Below are positions 44,034-56,200 of a stretch of 64,000 nucleotides of DNA, one piece after another. This DNA is from Membranipora membranacea (lineage: Eukaryota > Bryozoa > Gymnolaemata > Cheilostomatida > Membraniporidae). Where the stretch lies: contig OU612069.1 in NCBI GenBank assembly GCA_914767715.1, positions 8,866,001 to 8,930,000 of the forward strand. Direction: 5' to 3'. The position numbers and the translations under genes are program-made. The notes beneath the pieces were generated by a model. The model was not told the origin of the DNA, did not search any database, and saw only the letters and a list, made by a program, of their open reading frames with translations. Numbering within the stretch: the stretch's first letter is position 1; every line of letters begins with the position of its first letter.

Positions 44034-47000
44034 GAAATGTAGTACAAATAAGGACAAAATGGACTAGCTATGTGTAGCTACATATACACATACTATGAGT
44101 ATTATGAGTACTATGTGTGTTCATGTCTATGGTTGAACAATTTCCTGTTTGTCAAACATGGCCATTTATCTCTGACAAAGACTTGTGCTCAGATGTAAAG
44201 ATTATACAGGCGGAGTGACTGTAAGTTAGATATACATGTTTGAAAATCCAGTTCTTTTTTAAATTTGAGTAGCTTATTATCAATGGACAATTTAAAACAG
44301 TCTCTCCGATTTTTTTATCACCTGTTCTTTCATGCGCATAACTCCTGTCTATATGTTGTTGTATTTAAATATTTTTTCATAATTTGAAAATCAGGGAGTT
44401 TGGAACATGTCTTAAACTCCCTGGTATGACCAACTTATTTTTACCCATATTCGAAGTTATCCCCCATGGTCTGTGTTTTCGGGCACAATGCTACAAGTTA
44501 GTAAAATAAACCAAACTCAATAAGTGAGTGGTAGTGTTTGGGTAGTTATTAAGATAACACATAGAGGTTAGTTTGTGATCAATTGGTGATACTGGTGTGT
44601 TGGTTTTTGGGGTGTCTCAAACGCATAAAATGTAACCAATGCCTGAAGTTTATCTGAAATAAGAACCCAACTTTTCAATGTTGCTTGTTTTGCGGATTCA
44701 CCCCATAGGATGAAAATTTCATTAGCTTTTTAATTTCTTGCTATTTCACTTATTGGAAGTTCCCTCAATCTTAATTCCCGATCATATATAAGAATCATCA
44801 TAAGAATTTATCAAGGACAGCTGATATAGTCATTTTTAAAATTGATTCTTTGATTGTTATTTTGATCTGTAAATTCAACTATTCTTTGCCAGGTTGCCAA
44901 ATGTAAAGATTGCTATCCTCCTGCACAGTAACTTGTATTCAGATATGACAGTCTGGCATCTTGCTAGTCAGAATTAAATTCTGCCAGTAATACGGGAATA
45001 TCAGTTAGACCAAGTTAAGCCAAAAAAATGGTCTTCATTTGGAGTTAGGCCTACCCCTATCGAGCTGCGGGCGACTCCATAGTGGAAAGGGAATGACCCG
45101 GAACGCAGGCATATTGGATCAAACATGATCCAGCACCAAAGTTTGCATTGATCTATAACTTATGCAGTTATGCTGTTAAATAGCCTCAGTTAATTTATCA
45201 GTGTTGTAAGAGATTTTGAGGCGGGGCAGGAGATTTGAATTGTACAAAGAGGGTAAAGATGATTTTGGTACAAAGTCCGTAGAAAAATACTTGTAGATAA
45301 ATCTACCATTTTTTTGGCAGCCTGGGTCAGTGCGAGTATTGCAGCACAATGGGATGTGTATAAACATGCCTAGTAAGTACCAGACTCTTCTGGGCTCTTA
45401 GGGGAGATTCTAGGTTAGAAGTTGGTATGCGAGAAACAGGGGAAGCACTTTTGCAATTCCTCACTACCTATTCCTCCCCAGGCGCCACCCTAACAGCCCT
45501 GTACTGGCTAGGTTTTAAAGTTGATTGAATAAAGCATAATCTCCCTCATGGCAATAACAGAGTCATATGGCCATAGTACTACCAATTACTATGAATGTAG
45601 ACCACTACCTAATAACAAGGAGTAACTCCTTGCTAATAGGGTTCAACTAGATCAAGTTTGATCACATTTACTATTGTTTGGGACTCCCCTCCCCCCCCCC
45701 CTCAAAGCCTTTTGCGGGAGACTTACCAGAAGAGCGGGAGGCCCACAATATGCAGGTAAAATGGAATATACTTGAACTATCAGTCCCTTTGTCTTAAACA
45801 AAGTATGATATACCTCGCCGATGAGACAGTAACTCACCGGACTGGTAATCTGTCATTGGTGTGGTCAGCCCTTTGAACGCAGATGACTGTAAGAGTCCTA
45901 TTTCTACACCTTTTGCTGATCTGCTGCTATCGAGATATCTCAGAAAGCCGCTGGTTACTCTCAGAATATCCTTTGTCTTCAACATCTCAGGCAAATTTCT
46001 TCTCATTGAATTCTGTATAGCTCCAAGATAACTAATTGAGACTTTAATCTCAGAATTGTCACCTAATGGGCAAATAATTTGCACAAACTGATCTTCAAAA
46101 TCAGGGCATGAAGTTTACACACTAGCATATGACGTGTATACATTCCAGTAGTAAGACGGTGACTACTGCACATGATACGGTAGATAATTTATTTTCATAT
46201 TTTAACGATCAGTTTGTGGGAATTATTTGCTCATTAGCTGACAATTCTGAGATTGCAGCCTCATGTTAATAGTTTTAAGCTATACAGAATTCAATAAGCA
46301 CACATTTGGCTGTGTGGCAGCAGTGGTCTAAGCCTCACCGGCTGACTGTGTAGTCTTTCAGCAATGAACTAAACCTCTTAGGTTTAGGTTTAGTTCATTG
46401 CTTTCAGCATTGATGACAGCCTGCTTCATGAGTGCATCTGAGTTGCCTTCTCATGGAGACGACTCCTGAAATGAAGTGAATGCTGATGGTCTAGTTTGAG
46501 TGCTCAAACTTTGCTGTGATGCAGTAGTGGCGGGCTGTAGTTCAGGAAAAAATCCTAGGGGAGGCACAAAAACTTGTTGTGAAGTGCCCCCAGGTTGGAC
46601 ATTGTAAGCCCCTCCTGTCCTGTGGAGTCTGGGGTTAATCTCCAGCCTCCAAAGCGCTTTAATGGTACAAACAGCAAATGGAAGTCCCAAATAAGCTGAT
46701 TCTGACATGGAATATTCAATTATGGCATATTTAGGCCACTCTATTGAGCATTCTAGGGGAGGCAGAGCGTCCCTGCCTCCCCTAGAACTACGGGCCTTTA
46801 GTGGCACTTGAGCACTCAAACCATCTGAGTGTGAATGTTGTTTGACTGCAAACTTTCCATGCCCTTCACTGTGCAAGGTTGATTTTCTCTGATAAATGAT
46901 GAGAGACCATCAATCTAATGACTCTAAGGAAATTCCGGTACTCCTTAGATGCACATGATTGACTCGCAGCCTTTCACAAAAAGTCCTCACTGCATCACGA

Positions 47001-47211
47001 ATAAATGAAATTTTATTGCGTTATAATGAGAGCCGATATTGAACCTAACATCTGACAACAACCATGAATGATGTCGACTGTACAATAAAAAAAAAAGTGC
47101 CAAACAAATCTATTTTCGTTCATGCAAATTTGTATGTAAACACTATGAGCAGCATTGGCTCATCTACACCATTATCTTTTGTTTTAAAGGAGAAGGGAAA
47201 GTAAAATTATA
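44034..47211. other. Spacer between SMIM20 and PARL
   Basis: It holds the SMIM20 3' UTR (an AATAAA-like signal near 44507) and presumably the PARL promoter. A partial J-like repeat (CTAGATCAAGTTTGATCACA) sits at about 45646-45800 and an F-type MITE at 46010-46333. An inverted CTAGGGGAGGCAG / CTGCCTCCCCTAG pair lies at about 46752-46788. The 141-codon open frame on the minus strand at 46451-46876 spans that palindrome and shows no protein-family features. A duplicated tract (GATGTAAAGATTATACAGGC / AATGTAAAGATTGCTATCCT) lies near 44.2 and 44.9 kb. Confidence 0.45.
46010..46333. mobile_element. MITE, family F copy 2
   Basis: The right end AGCACACATTTGGCTGTGTG then GCAGCAGTGGTCTAA matches the F terminus. 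Interior words CACCTAATGGGCAAATAATT and CAGTTTGTGGGAATTATTTG form the family's inverted pair. The left terminus is truncated at ATTGAATTCTGTATAGCTCC. Confidence 0.65.
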
Positions 47212-50200
47212 ATGAGTATGCTCAACAGATTCATGCTGCAGGGCAGCGCCATCTTATCACAACACTCGACATCCCTCAGTCCTAATGTACTGAGAGCCTG
47301 CGGAAGATGCTTCAAAACCATCAGACATTGCAGCAGTTCAGGGTTAGTTAGTCACAGTACAAGATATAGACCTCCATTTTTTATTTACTTTTGCACCTTG
47401 GTTGGTTAAGATATCGTGTAAAGTTTAAACTACTGCTGCCACTCAGGCAATTTGTGCTCATTGAATTCAGTATAGCTCCAAGATAACTTATTGAGGCTTT
47501 AATCTCAGAATTATCACATAATGCGCAAATGATTTCCACATACTGATCTTCCAAACAGGGCATGAAATTTATGCACCAGCCGATGGCACTAGCTGATGAC
47601 GACTTCATTAATTTCTACTAGTAAGACCATGATACAGTAGATAATTGATTTCATACCCTGATTTTGACTATCAGTTTGTGCAAATTATTTGCTCATTAGG
47701 TGACAATGCTGAGGTTGCAGCCTCATTTTATTAGTTTTGAGCTGTACAGAATTCATTCAGCACGCATTTTGCTGTGTGGCAGCAGTAGTTTAAGGATCCC
47801 GTATATGAAGTCCCCCCCCCTCCCGTCAAATACATCTGATGTTACCCACTCAACCCCTGTATTATGCTGTTCTCATTTTGTTACCTCAAAGCATATGATT
47901 TTGTGTATGACTAGCAAACTACTAGCATTCTAAGATAAACTGTGTATGGGCATTAAAGTAATATCTGGCATTTAAAAACTACAGAAGGACCAAAGCAATT
48001 TATAGTCTGGCAGCTAGTTCTGCAGTTGTCAGGCAATATTTTGATACGGAAAAAGCGCATTGCACCGACATCTGGGTAAAAATTATGCATTACTACATTA
48101 CATTATTGCATTACTACATTACATTATTGCAATACTACATTACATTATTGCATTACTACATTACATTTTTGCGTTACCACCGCAGTCCTAGCTGGTGGAC
48201 TATATATTGCTTTGGTCTTTCTGTTGCAAAAAGAGTTCTTACTACACTGCTACTAAAACCCATCAATCTCATAAATGCAGTAATATTGTATTGATATGAT
48301 CGCATTAGAGAGGCTGCAAAATCTGTCAAAGTTAAATTATACTGTGACCAGGGAGTGAGGGTGTGATATAACACATAGAAATGACCTCCTTTACTGGCTG
48401 ACTTAAAGGGCAACCAAGGTTTCAAACAAGTTCCCAGCGATTGATAGCAGATTGCACCTCATTCATAGAGAAACAGACCAAATCTAAATCATATGATAAT
48501 GCAGTGAGAATTCTTTTTGAACATTTCATCCATCAGGTGCTAAAATGCTGCTCAGACTCAACTAATATGGAACCCCATACAGCAATTTCCTGTTCCTGTT
48601 ATATCTAGCATGTGCTCTATCTTTATTATTTTGCACGGCATCATGCACAAAGCTGATGCTGCATAGCACATTCTATACTACCCATTTATGCATTGCTGCA
48701 AAACCCTTTAATGATAATCTCATAAATTCATGTTATTTCAGTGGAGTACCACCTTTGGGAAGTCGGTTGAAGCTCCTGATTGGTCCTGCATCCTTCACTG
48801 CATTAGTAAGTGATGTTTCTCAGGGGGACATGGGGTGAAATGATTTAAAACACACTTCAAGTAGGAAAAAATTGCTTAACGCAAAATGTTGATTGCATTT
48901 TAGCTGCCACAGAAGGCCTAAAGGTTTCATTACGTAACTGGAGAGAGGGCGTGGGGTCTGGTTCAGATTCACTTTCTCCCATCCCTATCCAGGTTGATTG
49001 AACAACCAATTCTGATTCTGTACATGTGCTCCATTTTGGCGCCAGATACTTCAGAAAGTTTTGTTTGTCCTATCAGTCAATAATGACTGATTTGCATTTA
49101 GCAATTTTTCTCAGTGAATAGTTTCTATTTTTTAAAATCATTATAGCTATTTCTTATACTTTCATTGAGGGGTTAGCATTTGGTAGGGTTTAGTTTGGCT
49201 AGTTTAGGTACTTGCACATAATTTTGGCTAACTGAGGTGAGAGTCTATAAATTAGGGGGTGAGCTAGTGTTAGCTAGTTTTAAAGTTAGTTGCTTCAACC
49301 ATGTGCTAAATGGCTAACTTTTCCTTCTTCAAATACTTTTCCTCCTATAGGGTGTGTAAATCACAGCCATGGCTATTACATCATGCATAATCACAAATTT
49401 GAAAACAACCAAAGAAGGCTTGTTGGCATCGTGGACACCAAACTTTCATTAATTCAGTATTTAATTTAACTCACAACCAACATTTCTGATCGTAAATTTC
49501 TTGTTGAACCTATTTTCAGGTTGGAACAAGCATACACTTTTACTCAAGATCTCATCCATGTGATAAAAGGAAAGAATATCAGAAATTGGTAATGGTTAGT
49601 GTCCTGTGTCTTTTAATTTGTACTACCAAATGTGTTCTTTAACCATGATGCACAAATTTATTGAGGTTCAGAAACGTCTCTTATAACGTGAAGTGAAACC
49701 CATACGGCAATTTCACATATCGGGAGAAGACAACTACAAGATTTACAACCCCTCTAATACCGAAAGCCAATCGATTTTTGTGCAATAGCCTAATTCAATG
49801 AATCCTCAGTTAGTTTGTTTAAAAGCTGCATCCTCTAAGACAACAGGCTAGTTGTTGCGACATGGTCCTAACTACCCCCCCCCCCCCCCCACCTCAATCA
49901 ACATGAACATACTGGTCTCTAAAAACGCAGAAAGACAAGAAACCTGTGTTTCCGTTGCGAAAAACTGAACTGCCTTCAGACGTCCACGGCTCATTTATAT
50001 ATGTCATTTCAGGAGAAGTTCACTCATACACAACTACTAACCTACGGTATTGTAGCTTCCAATTTGGGTATTTTATTACTGTGGAGATCGGGAGTGGCAG
50101 CTAGATTCCTCAGTAAATATATGCTCTCTGATATTTATGGTAAGTTATCATATTACCTTGAAGGGTCAGTCCTATTAGTAAAGTGGGTATAATAAGTAGT

Positions 50201-53200
50201 AAATAGAATATTGTGAGTTCATAGGGCAAATGAAATAATAAGAAAAGTAAAAAAAGTGGAAAATAGCATTTTAGTGGATCATAGTGGTCAGGTGGAGGCA
50301 ATGAATCACTATGATCCACTATGATCCCAATTTTTTAGACTTTGCAGCAGTTATACTGCAATGAGGTTCACAGGCTGTTTTATTTCATATGTCCTAATGA
50401 CTTTTCAGCCTTAGATCTTCAAAACCACACCAAACATGACCTAGTAGCACTGACACCTTAAAGGCTGATAGACAAGGAATGTGTTCAGAGCATAATGGTA
50501 TCAGATATGGAATCCCAATGGCTCATTACATATACCCTCCAACTTCTATCACTCTGCTGCAATCAAGTGTTGAGATATAGGCAACAATATCCGATGGTTG
50601 TAAAAACAAAATGTTATGGGATATCCCCTAAGCTGTGACGTCGATAGAGGGAACTCCCTACAGGTCATATGACACATTGCATTGATAAGCATTAAGTATT
50701 TTAGTATTCTAGTATCAAGCTCTTGATCTAGACTTAGAACTTCTAAACCCTCACATGAGCCTATAGAGAAGTATGTTTGAAGTGTCAACCAACCAACCAT
50801 CAGGGCGCTACTGTAATATCAAATGTAGGATAGAGCTACGAGACAATGCTTTAGAGCACAATGTGTGAAATTTTTAAACTCCGTTTTCTTCAAAAGATAA
50901 TATTTTATAATGCGCAGACTTTTATATCACTAGTAACTTTTTAGCTCTACAAAACCAATATTTCTTAACCATAACGGCAGAGACAGAATAAAGTATATAT
51001 ATACTAAAGCCTCTGCTTCCAAAGATTATTATAATTAACTCACATAATGATCATCACACATAATCATTGAACTCTATCGATGTCATCAAATTTTCGGAGT
51101 TATCTCCACCTAACTCCAAATTTCTTTTCCACACTTTTTGGAATATCTTCTAGAATATGATACTGATAGCCTTTCGAAAAGGATGGACAGATGTAATGGA
51201 GCATGGAGATTCCAAATCTGACATCCATTATGCTCTGAACATATTCCTTGTCTATCAATCTTAAAAGCTGCTAAAGATTGGCCGTAACTGAGTTGAGCTG
51301 CTTTTGTTCCAGGTGTAGGAAATATTTTTAAAATGCTATTATAGCACATTAACAAAACAAAATAAAAGGAATCTTGCAAGAAAAATTTGGTTATATTATT
51401 TGCTTGTGGAATTCTGTCTCAAAAAAACTACGCAGTATTTCAATGTTTCATCATAGACCTCCACCAATGGACAGGAAGTGCTTGTTTCTTGTATTGCACT
51501 TCCCGGTGACCTTCCCTTATGAAAGGCACCCTTTCACCATCAATAATTCAAACCAAGTAGAGCATTGAATATGTTTACCATGCAAATCTGATACAACTTT
51601 GTCGTAAGTAACTGTGTGACTATGACACGCATTGGCCCTTGGGTAGCCTTTAACTCTGTGTTGACTTATGCACAATGCGCACTGATGACGTGATATACTA
51701 TTGCGTGTATATCTCTGATCAATAGAGAGTGAATTAATCCACCTTGTATGAGTACCATCACGAGGAATTTGATGTGACGACCCGTGTTCAATTTGATCAG
51801 TTAGGGGTGGGTACATGTTAGGTACTGCTACTAAATTGACTCTAACGATCAGAGATACTCATGCTAACAGTGTAATCTCGATGTCAATGTGTGTACGTGT
51901 CTGTTGTAGGTGCCGCTCCAGTACGTTCTATGATTGGGTCAATGTTCAGTCACTATAATTATCTACACTTAGCAATGAATATGTATGTTCTACACTCTCT
52001 GTCTACTATAACACTGGACCCAAACACATTCATACAGATTTATCTAACTGGCGGTGAGTTTAGTTTAGCTGAACATAGATTTATGTCTCGTGATACATAG
52101 GCTTCTCTGGAGATTTAAAGCTATAGTAGCGCCTCCCCCTATTTGGTGTCATCTTGAAGGTCTCAGTCTAATTAAGAGCACCATGACGACCTTTTGAATA
52201 GCCTATGGACACAGTTGAAACCATAAGCATTACTAAAATGAAAATTTTTCTGAATCACTAAGGTTGTCCCCTCTTTATCTCTTTTTAACATTATTAAGTT
52301 TAAGAGGGGACCACAAACATATAAATACTCTAAGACTAGAAACTATTGGCTATTTGATACAGGCTCAGTGTCTTCTCTAATTCAGTGACGCGACGTCACT
52401 GCGCTATTCACTTTTTCTCTGTAGTGCATAGGTCAGAATAGGAGTTTTCTCCACATAAATATAATGTGTGAATAAAAGACCTTCTTATTTCTAAATATGA
52501 CCACTACAACTGGGTAAAACCGGTGAATTTTACAGAACATGTACTAATGAAGTATAAAATGTGATCAGTATACCGTGCCATCAAATATTGTGTGTGTCAT
52601 AACAAAATATGCTATAGCATGTTTCCGGTCTTAAAGGGCAACCAAGGTTTCGCAGCAATGCATTAATGGGTAGCAAATAATGTGCTGGGCAGCATCAGCT
52701 TCGTGCATTACGCGATGCAAAACTCAAAGTAGTTGCTGACTCTAAGCTGGGTAACACTTCAGTTTAGGGGAGGTTCCAAGACTTTGCTGTAATAATTATA
52801 GAGCACACGCTAAATAATAACAGGAACAGGAAACTGCTATGTGGTATTCTCTTTTAGCTGAGTTTGAGTACCTGATGTAAGGAATATTTCACAAGAATTC
52901 TGGCTGAATAATCATCCAAATTATATTTTGTCTTTGTCCCCATGCAGAAGGTGCAATCTGCTATTAATCGATAGCCATCAATGAGAAGTTGTTTGAAACC
53001 TTGGTTGCCCTTTAACATTTGTATGAAAAATGGTGCGTCAACTTTTCAAAGTTCAAGGTTTTGCTCAGAATTTTACCTAATAGGCTGTATCTGATCTTTC
53101 CAGCTGTCAGGCATGTTAGCGAAAGATGGGAAACACTGATGGTCCTTGAGTAAGGTCCGATTTCAAATGTATTTTTGTCAACTAAATGCTTATAAGCTCA

Positions 53201-56200
53201 GAACACTTAGTCTTTGTTCTTTATGGTTCTTGCTCTTGGCTACTGATGGAATTTTAGTGCGGTGAACTAAAAAAAAACATCTCAGCAGCCATCACAAGTA
53301 AATATAAACTGTAGATACAACACAAGCAAGTCACCTTGACCGCTGTGTAGTAGTGTGCGGCACATCAGATTATTTGATCTTTACAATTGTTTACTGGTGA
53401 TATCTATAAAACTAGTTTGTTCCCTTGGAGGACGGTGGTGGTGGAGGGATATTTAAAAAGTTGTGTATCAAATTAGTTTGTACCTATGTATAGTCTATAT
53501 TGAGCCAAGATCTACAAAATTGTCCCGGGATTAAAGTCTGCATGCAAAAACAGTGGAGATTCAGGCTGCATCTACAAGCAGACAGGTCAATATTTTGCAC
53601 TATTATCCCTCATGGTCAGAGACAGCCCGTGACCCTTACCCCTTGACCCTGTGTCCTGTGTAGATTATCGATTTATTTAGCCAGTCTGAGCTGAGCCACT
53701 TTTATTTTCACTACAGCATGCACATTACACTCAATATTTATGTGATTGACTGGGCTAGTCTGGGCCATTTTTTGAATCGATAAGAATCTTGCTTAATCTT
53801 TTATTGGTCTTAAACGTAACAAAAGATTTTCTTTGGATTGATTGGGCCAGTCTGGGCTGCATTTAAATCATCCATGATAATAGTTTAATTTCTTTTCCCT
53901 ATCAAATATTTTATTCATGTCCTGTCGCAAGCCAGCGGATTATTCCCACATGGTGAGTTAAATTGTGGTATTGTATCAAATCTTTTTTCCTGTGCGATGA
54001 AGAGACCTGTTGTTCTGCCAGTTAATCTTCTTCAAAAATAAAGTCTCAGGAGGAATATCCACCAAATGTTAGGGAAACACTAGACACCCAGTTCTTGTGT
54101 GAGAATATTAACCCTCTACGCTATTGAAATATTCCACTGCTTATAATTTGTTGATTTTTACACAGATCGATACATGTGTATCAGGGAGGGATGTGTAGGA
54201 ATACCATGTCAATCTAAGACCAAAATGTCTAGCTAATGTCAGTTAGATTGATCCAGAAGTAGCTAATCTTCTACAATATCATCATGCAAAATCACTGAAT
54301 CGATATGAAGAGCAAAGACTCAGTGTTCTGAGCTCTGATTTTAAGCCTTTAGGTGACAAAATACATTTGAAATTAAACCATACTCAAGGACCACCAGTGT
54401 TATACATCTTACGGTTACATGTCTAGCAGCTGGAAAGATCAGATGCAGTAAATTAAGTAAAAACGTTGAGCAAAGCCTTAAATTTACAATAGTCGATGAA
54501 CCATTTTCAATAAAAATGCTTTGGGCCAGAAGCAGCTATAACATAAGTTGTTATTGCATGGACAATATTTGATTGCAAGATATACTGATCACATTTTATA
54601 CTTTATTACTATATGTTCTATAAAATTCATTGGGTGTACCAAGTTTTAGTGGTCATATTTAGAAATAACAGGGTGTTTTATTCTTACACTACATGTATGG
54701 GGACATAACTCCTATTCTGGCCTATGCGCTACAGTGAAAAAGTGAATAGCGCAGTGACGTTGTGTCACTGAATTAGAGAAGACGCTCTAAGCCAGTAGTT
54801 TCCAGTCAAGAGTATTTATATGTTTATGGAGGGGACAAACTTAGTGGTTGAGAAAAGTTGTGAAAATTTTAATTTTGTTCATGCCATGGTGCTCTTAATT
54901 AGACTGAGACCTTCAATATGTGTAGGCGCTACTATAGCTTTAAAAGTTAGCTTGAGTTCAGTCTACTAGTTAGGGGATGACATAATATTTGCTAGAATTG
55001 AATTTTGGCATGCTGAGGAGGAAGTTTATACTGAGTAGCAAGGGTGATTGAACCAAATCAATAATTTCCATAATTCCTAGAGAGCTAATTGACTGGAAAG
55101 TCAGTAGGCTGATGATAGTCATATGTAGCTACAACCGGCTATTTGGTATCATTGTACCCTGATAGTACTTGAACCACAATTTTAGGTTTGTTTTTACAGG
55201 TTCATATGAGGTGCATTACTCCCAACTTTTTTTTTGCAGGCTTGGCTGCTTGTCTGGGTGCCTTTATCAAAGATGTTTTTCGACCCCAAATGGCTGCAAA
55301 ATCTCTTGGAGCCGTGAGTGCTATTTTTCCTTCATTTTAGCAAGCTGCATCATTATAGGGGAATTTACCATAAATCAATCGAAAATTTTCCAGGCATAAA
55401 TTGACTAATTTCTATGAAAATGATTATTGATAAACCAGATACCAAACACAAAACTGAAAAGATTTAATCAGCTATGGAACGAGAGAACACAACTCCGAGT
55501 AGTGAATAGCGGGCATGCTAATAAGCGCCATCAACCCATTCTCTTTTGGGGATGGTGAGATGGCGCAATCGGCTAGCGCGCTTGCTATTCACTGCCAGGC
55601 GATTAGTGCCGCAGGAGTTGTGGGTTCCCATTGGGGGAGCTTTCGAGGTTGATTGTTCCAGTCCCCAGCACCCTCGGGTGTATAACTCTTCCAATCAGTA
55701 AACAATTCTTTCTACCAGGTGGACACTCGAAGCTGTTCTTTAGCTCTGTTAGCAGCCTATTAGTACCTCAGTTCAACCTACTAGCTGTCAAACAGGGAAA
55801 TGGGTGCTAAATGAACTCTCTATCATCATGTTTCAATATACATTTTAAGTTCGGCCTAGATTGAGCTAAGTTGTCACCTCTTGGCTCGACCTCAAAATAT
55901 GCATCATTCCCATGGATAGAGCTGAGAAAAAACATCAAAAAATCTTCTGGGATTTTAACTCGGGTATCTCACGTTAAATTCAGCTCAGCCACGCCCGTCG
56001 CTCTAGCGCGGACAGCATAGTGCAAGTTGATCCTTGGGGCTTAGTGCCAGCCGGGAGTCATTTCCATAGCTCGAAGAGCCCTGAAAATAGAGTCATATCG
56101 ACCTCAAGATTCACATGGAAACATAGTATATACCTCAAAGATAACTAATAAATACTTGCCATTATATGATTGGTTGTTTTGTTTGTAGTCTGGTGCTATA

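Noticed and set aside
46451-46876. 141-codon open frame on the minus strand
   Set aside because: It reads through an inverted CTAGGGGAGGCAG repeat and a degraded mobile-element tract. There is no family motif, no splice or promoter context, and it is not long enough to exclude chance.
48087-48170. CRISPR-like regular repeats
   Set aside because: Units are directly adjacent without spacers and lie in a eukaryotic intron; this is a minisatellite.
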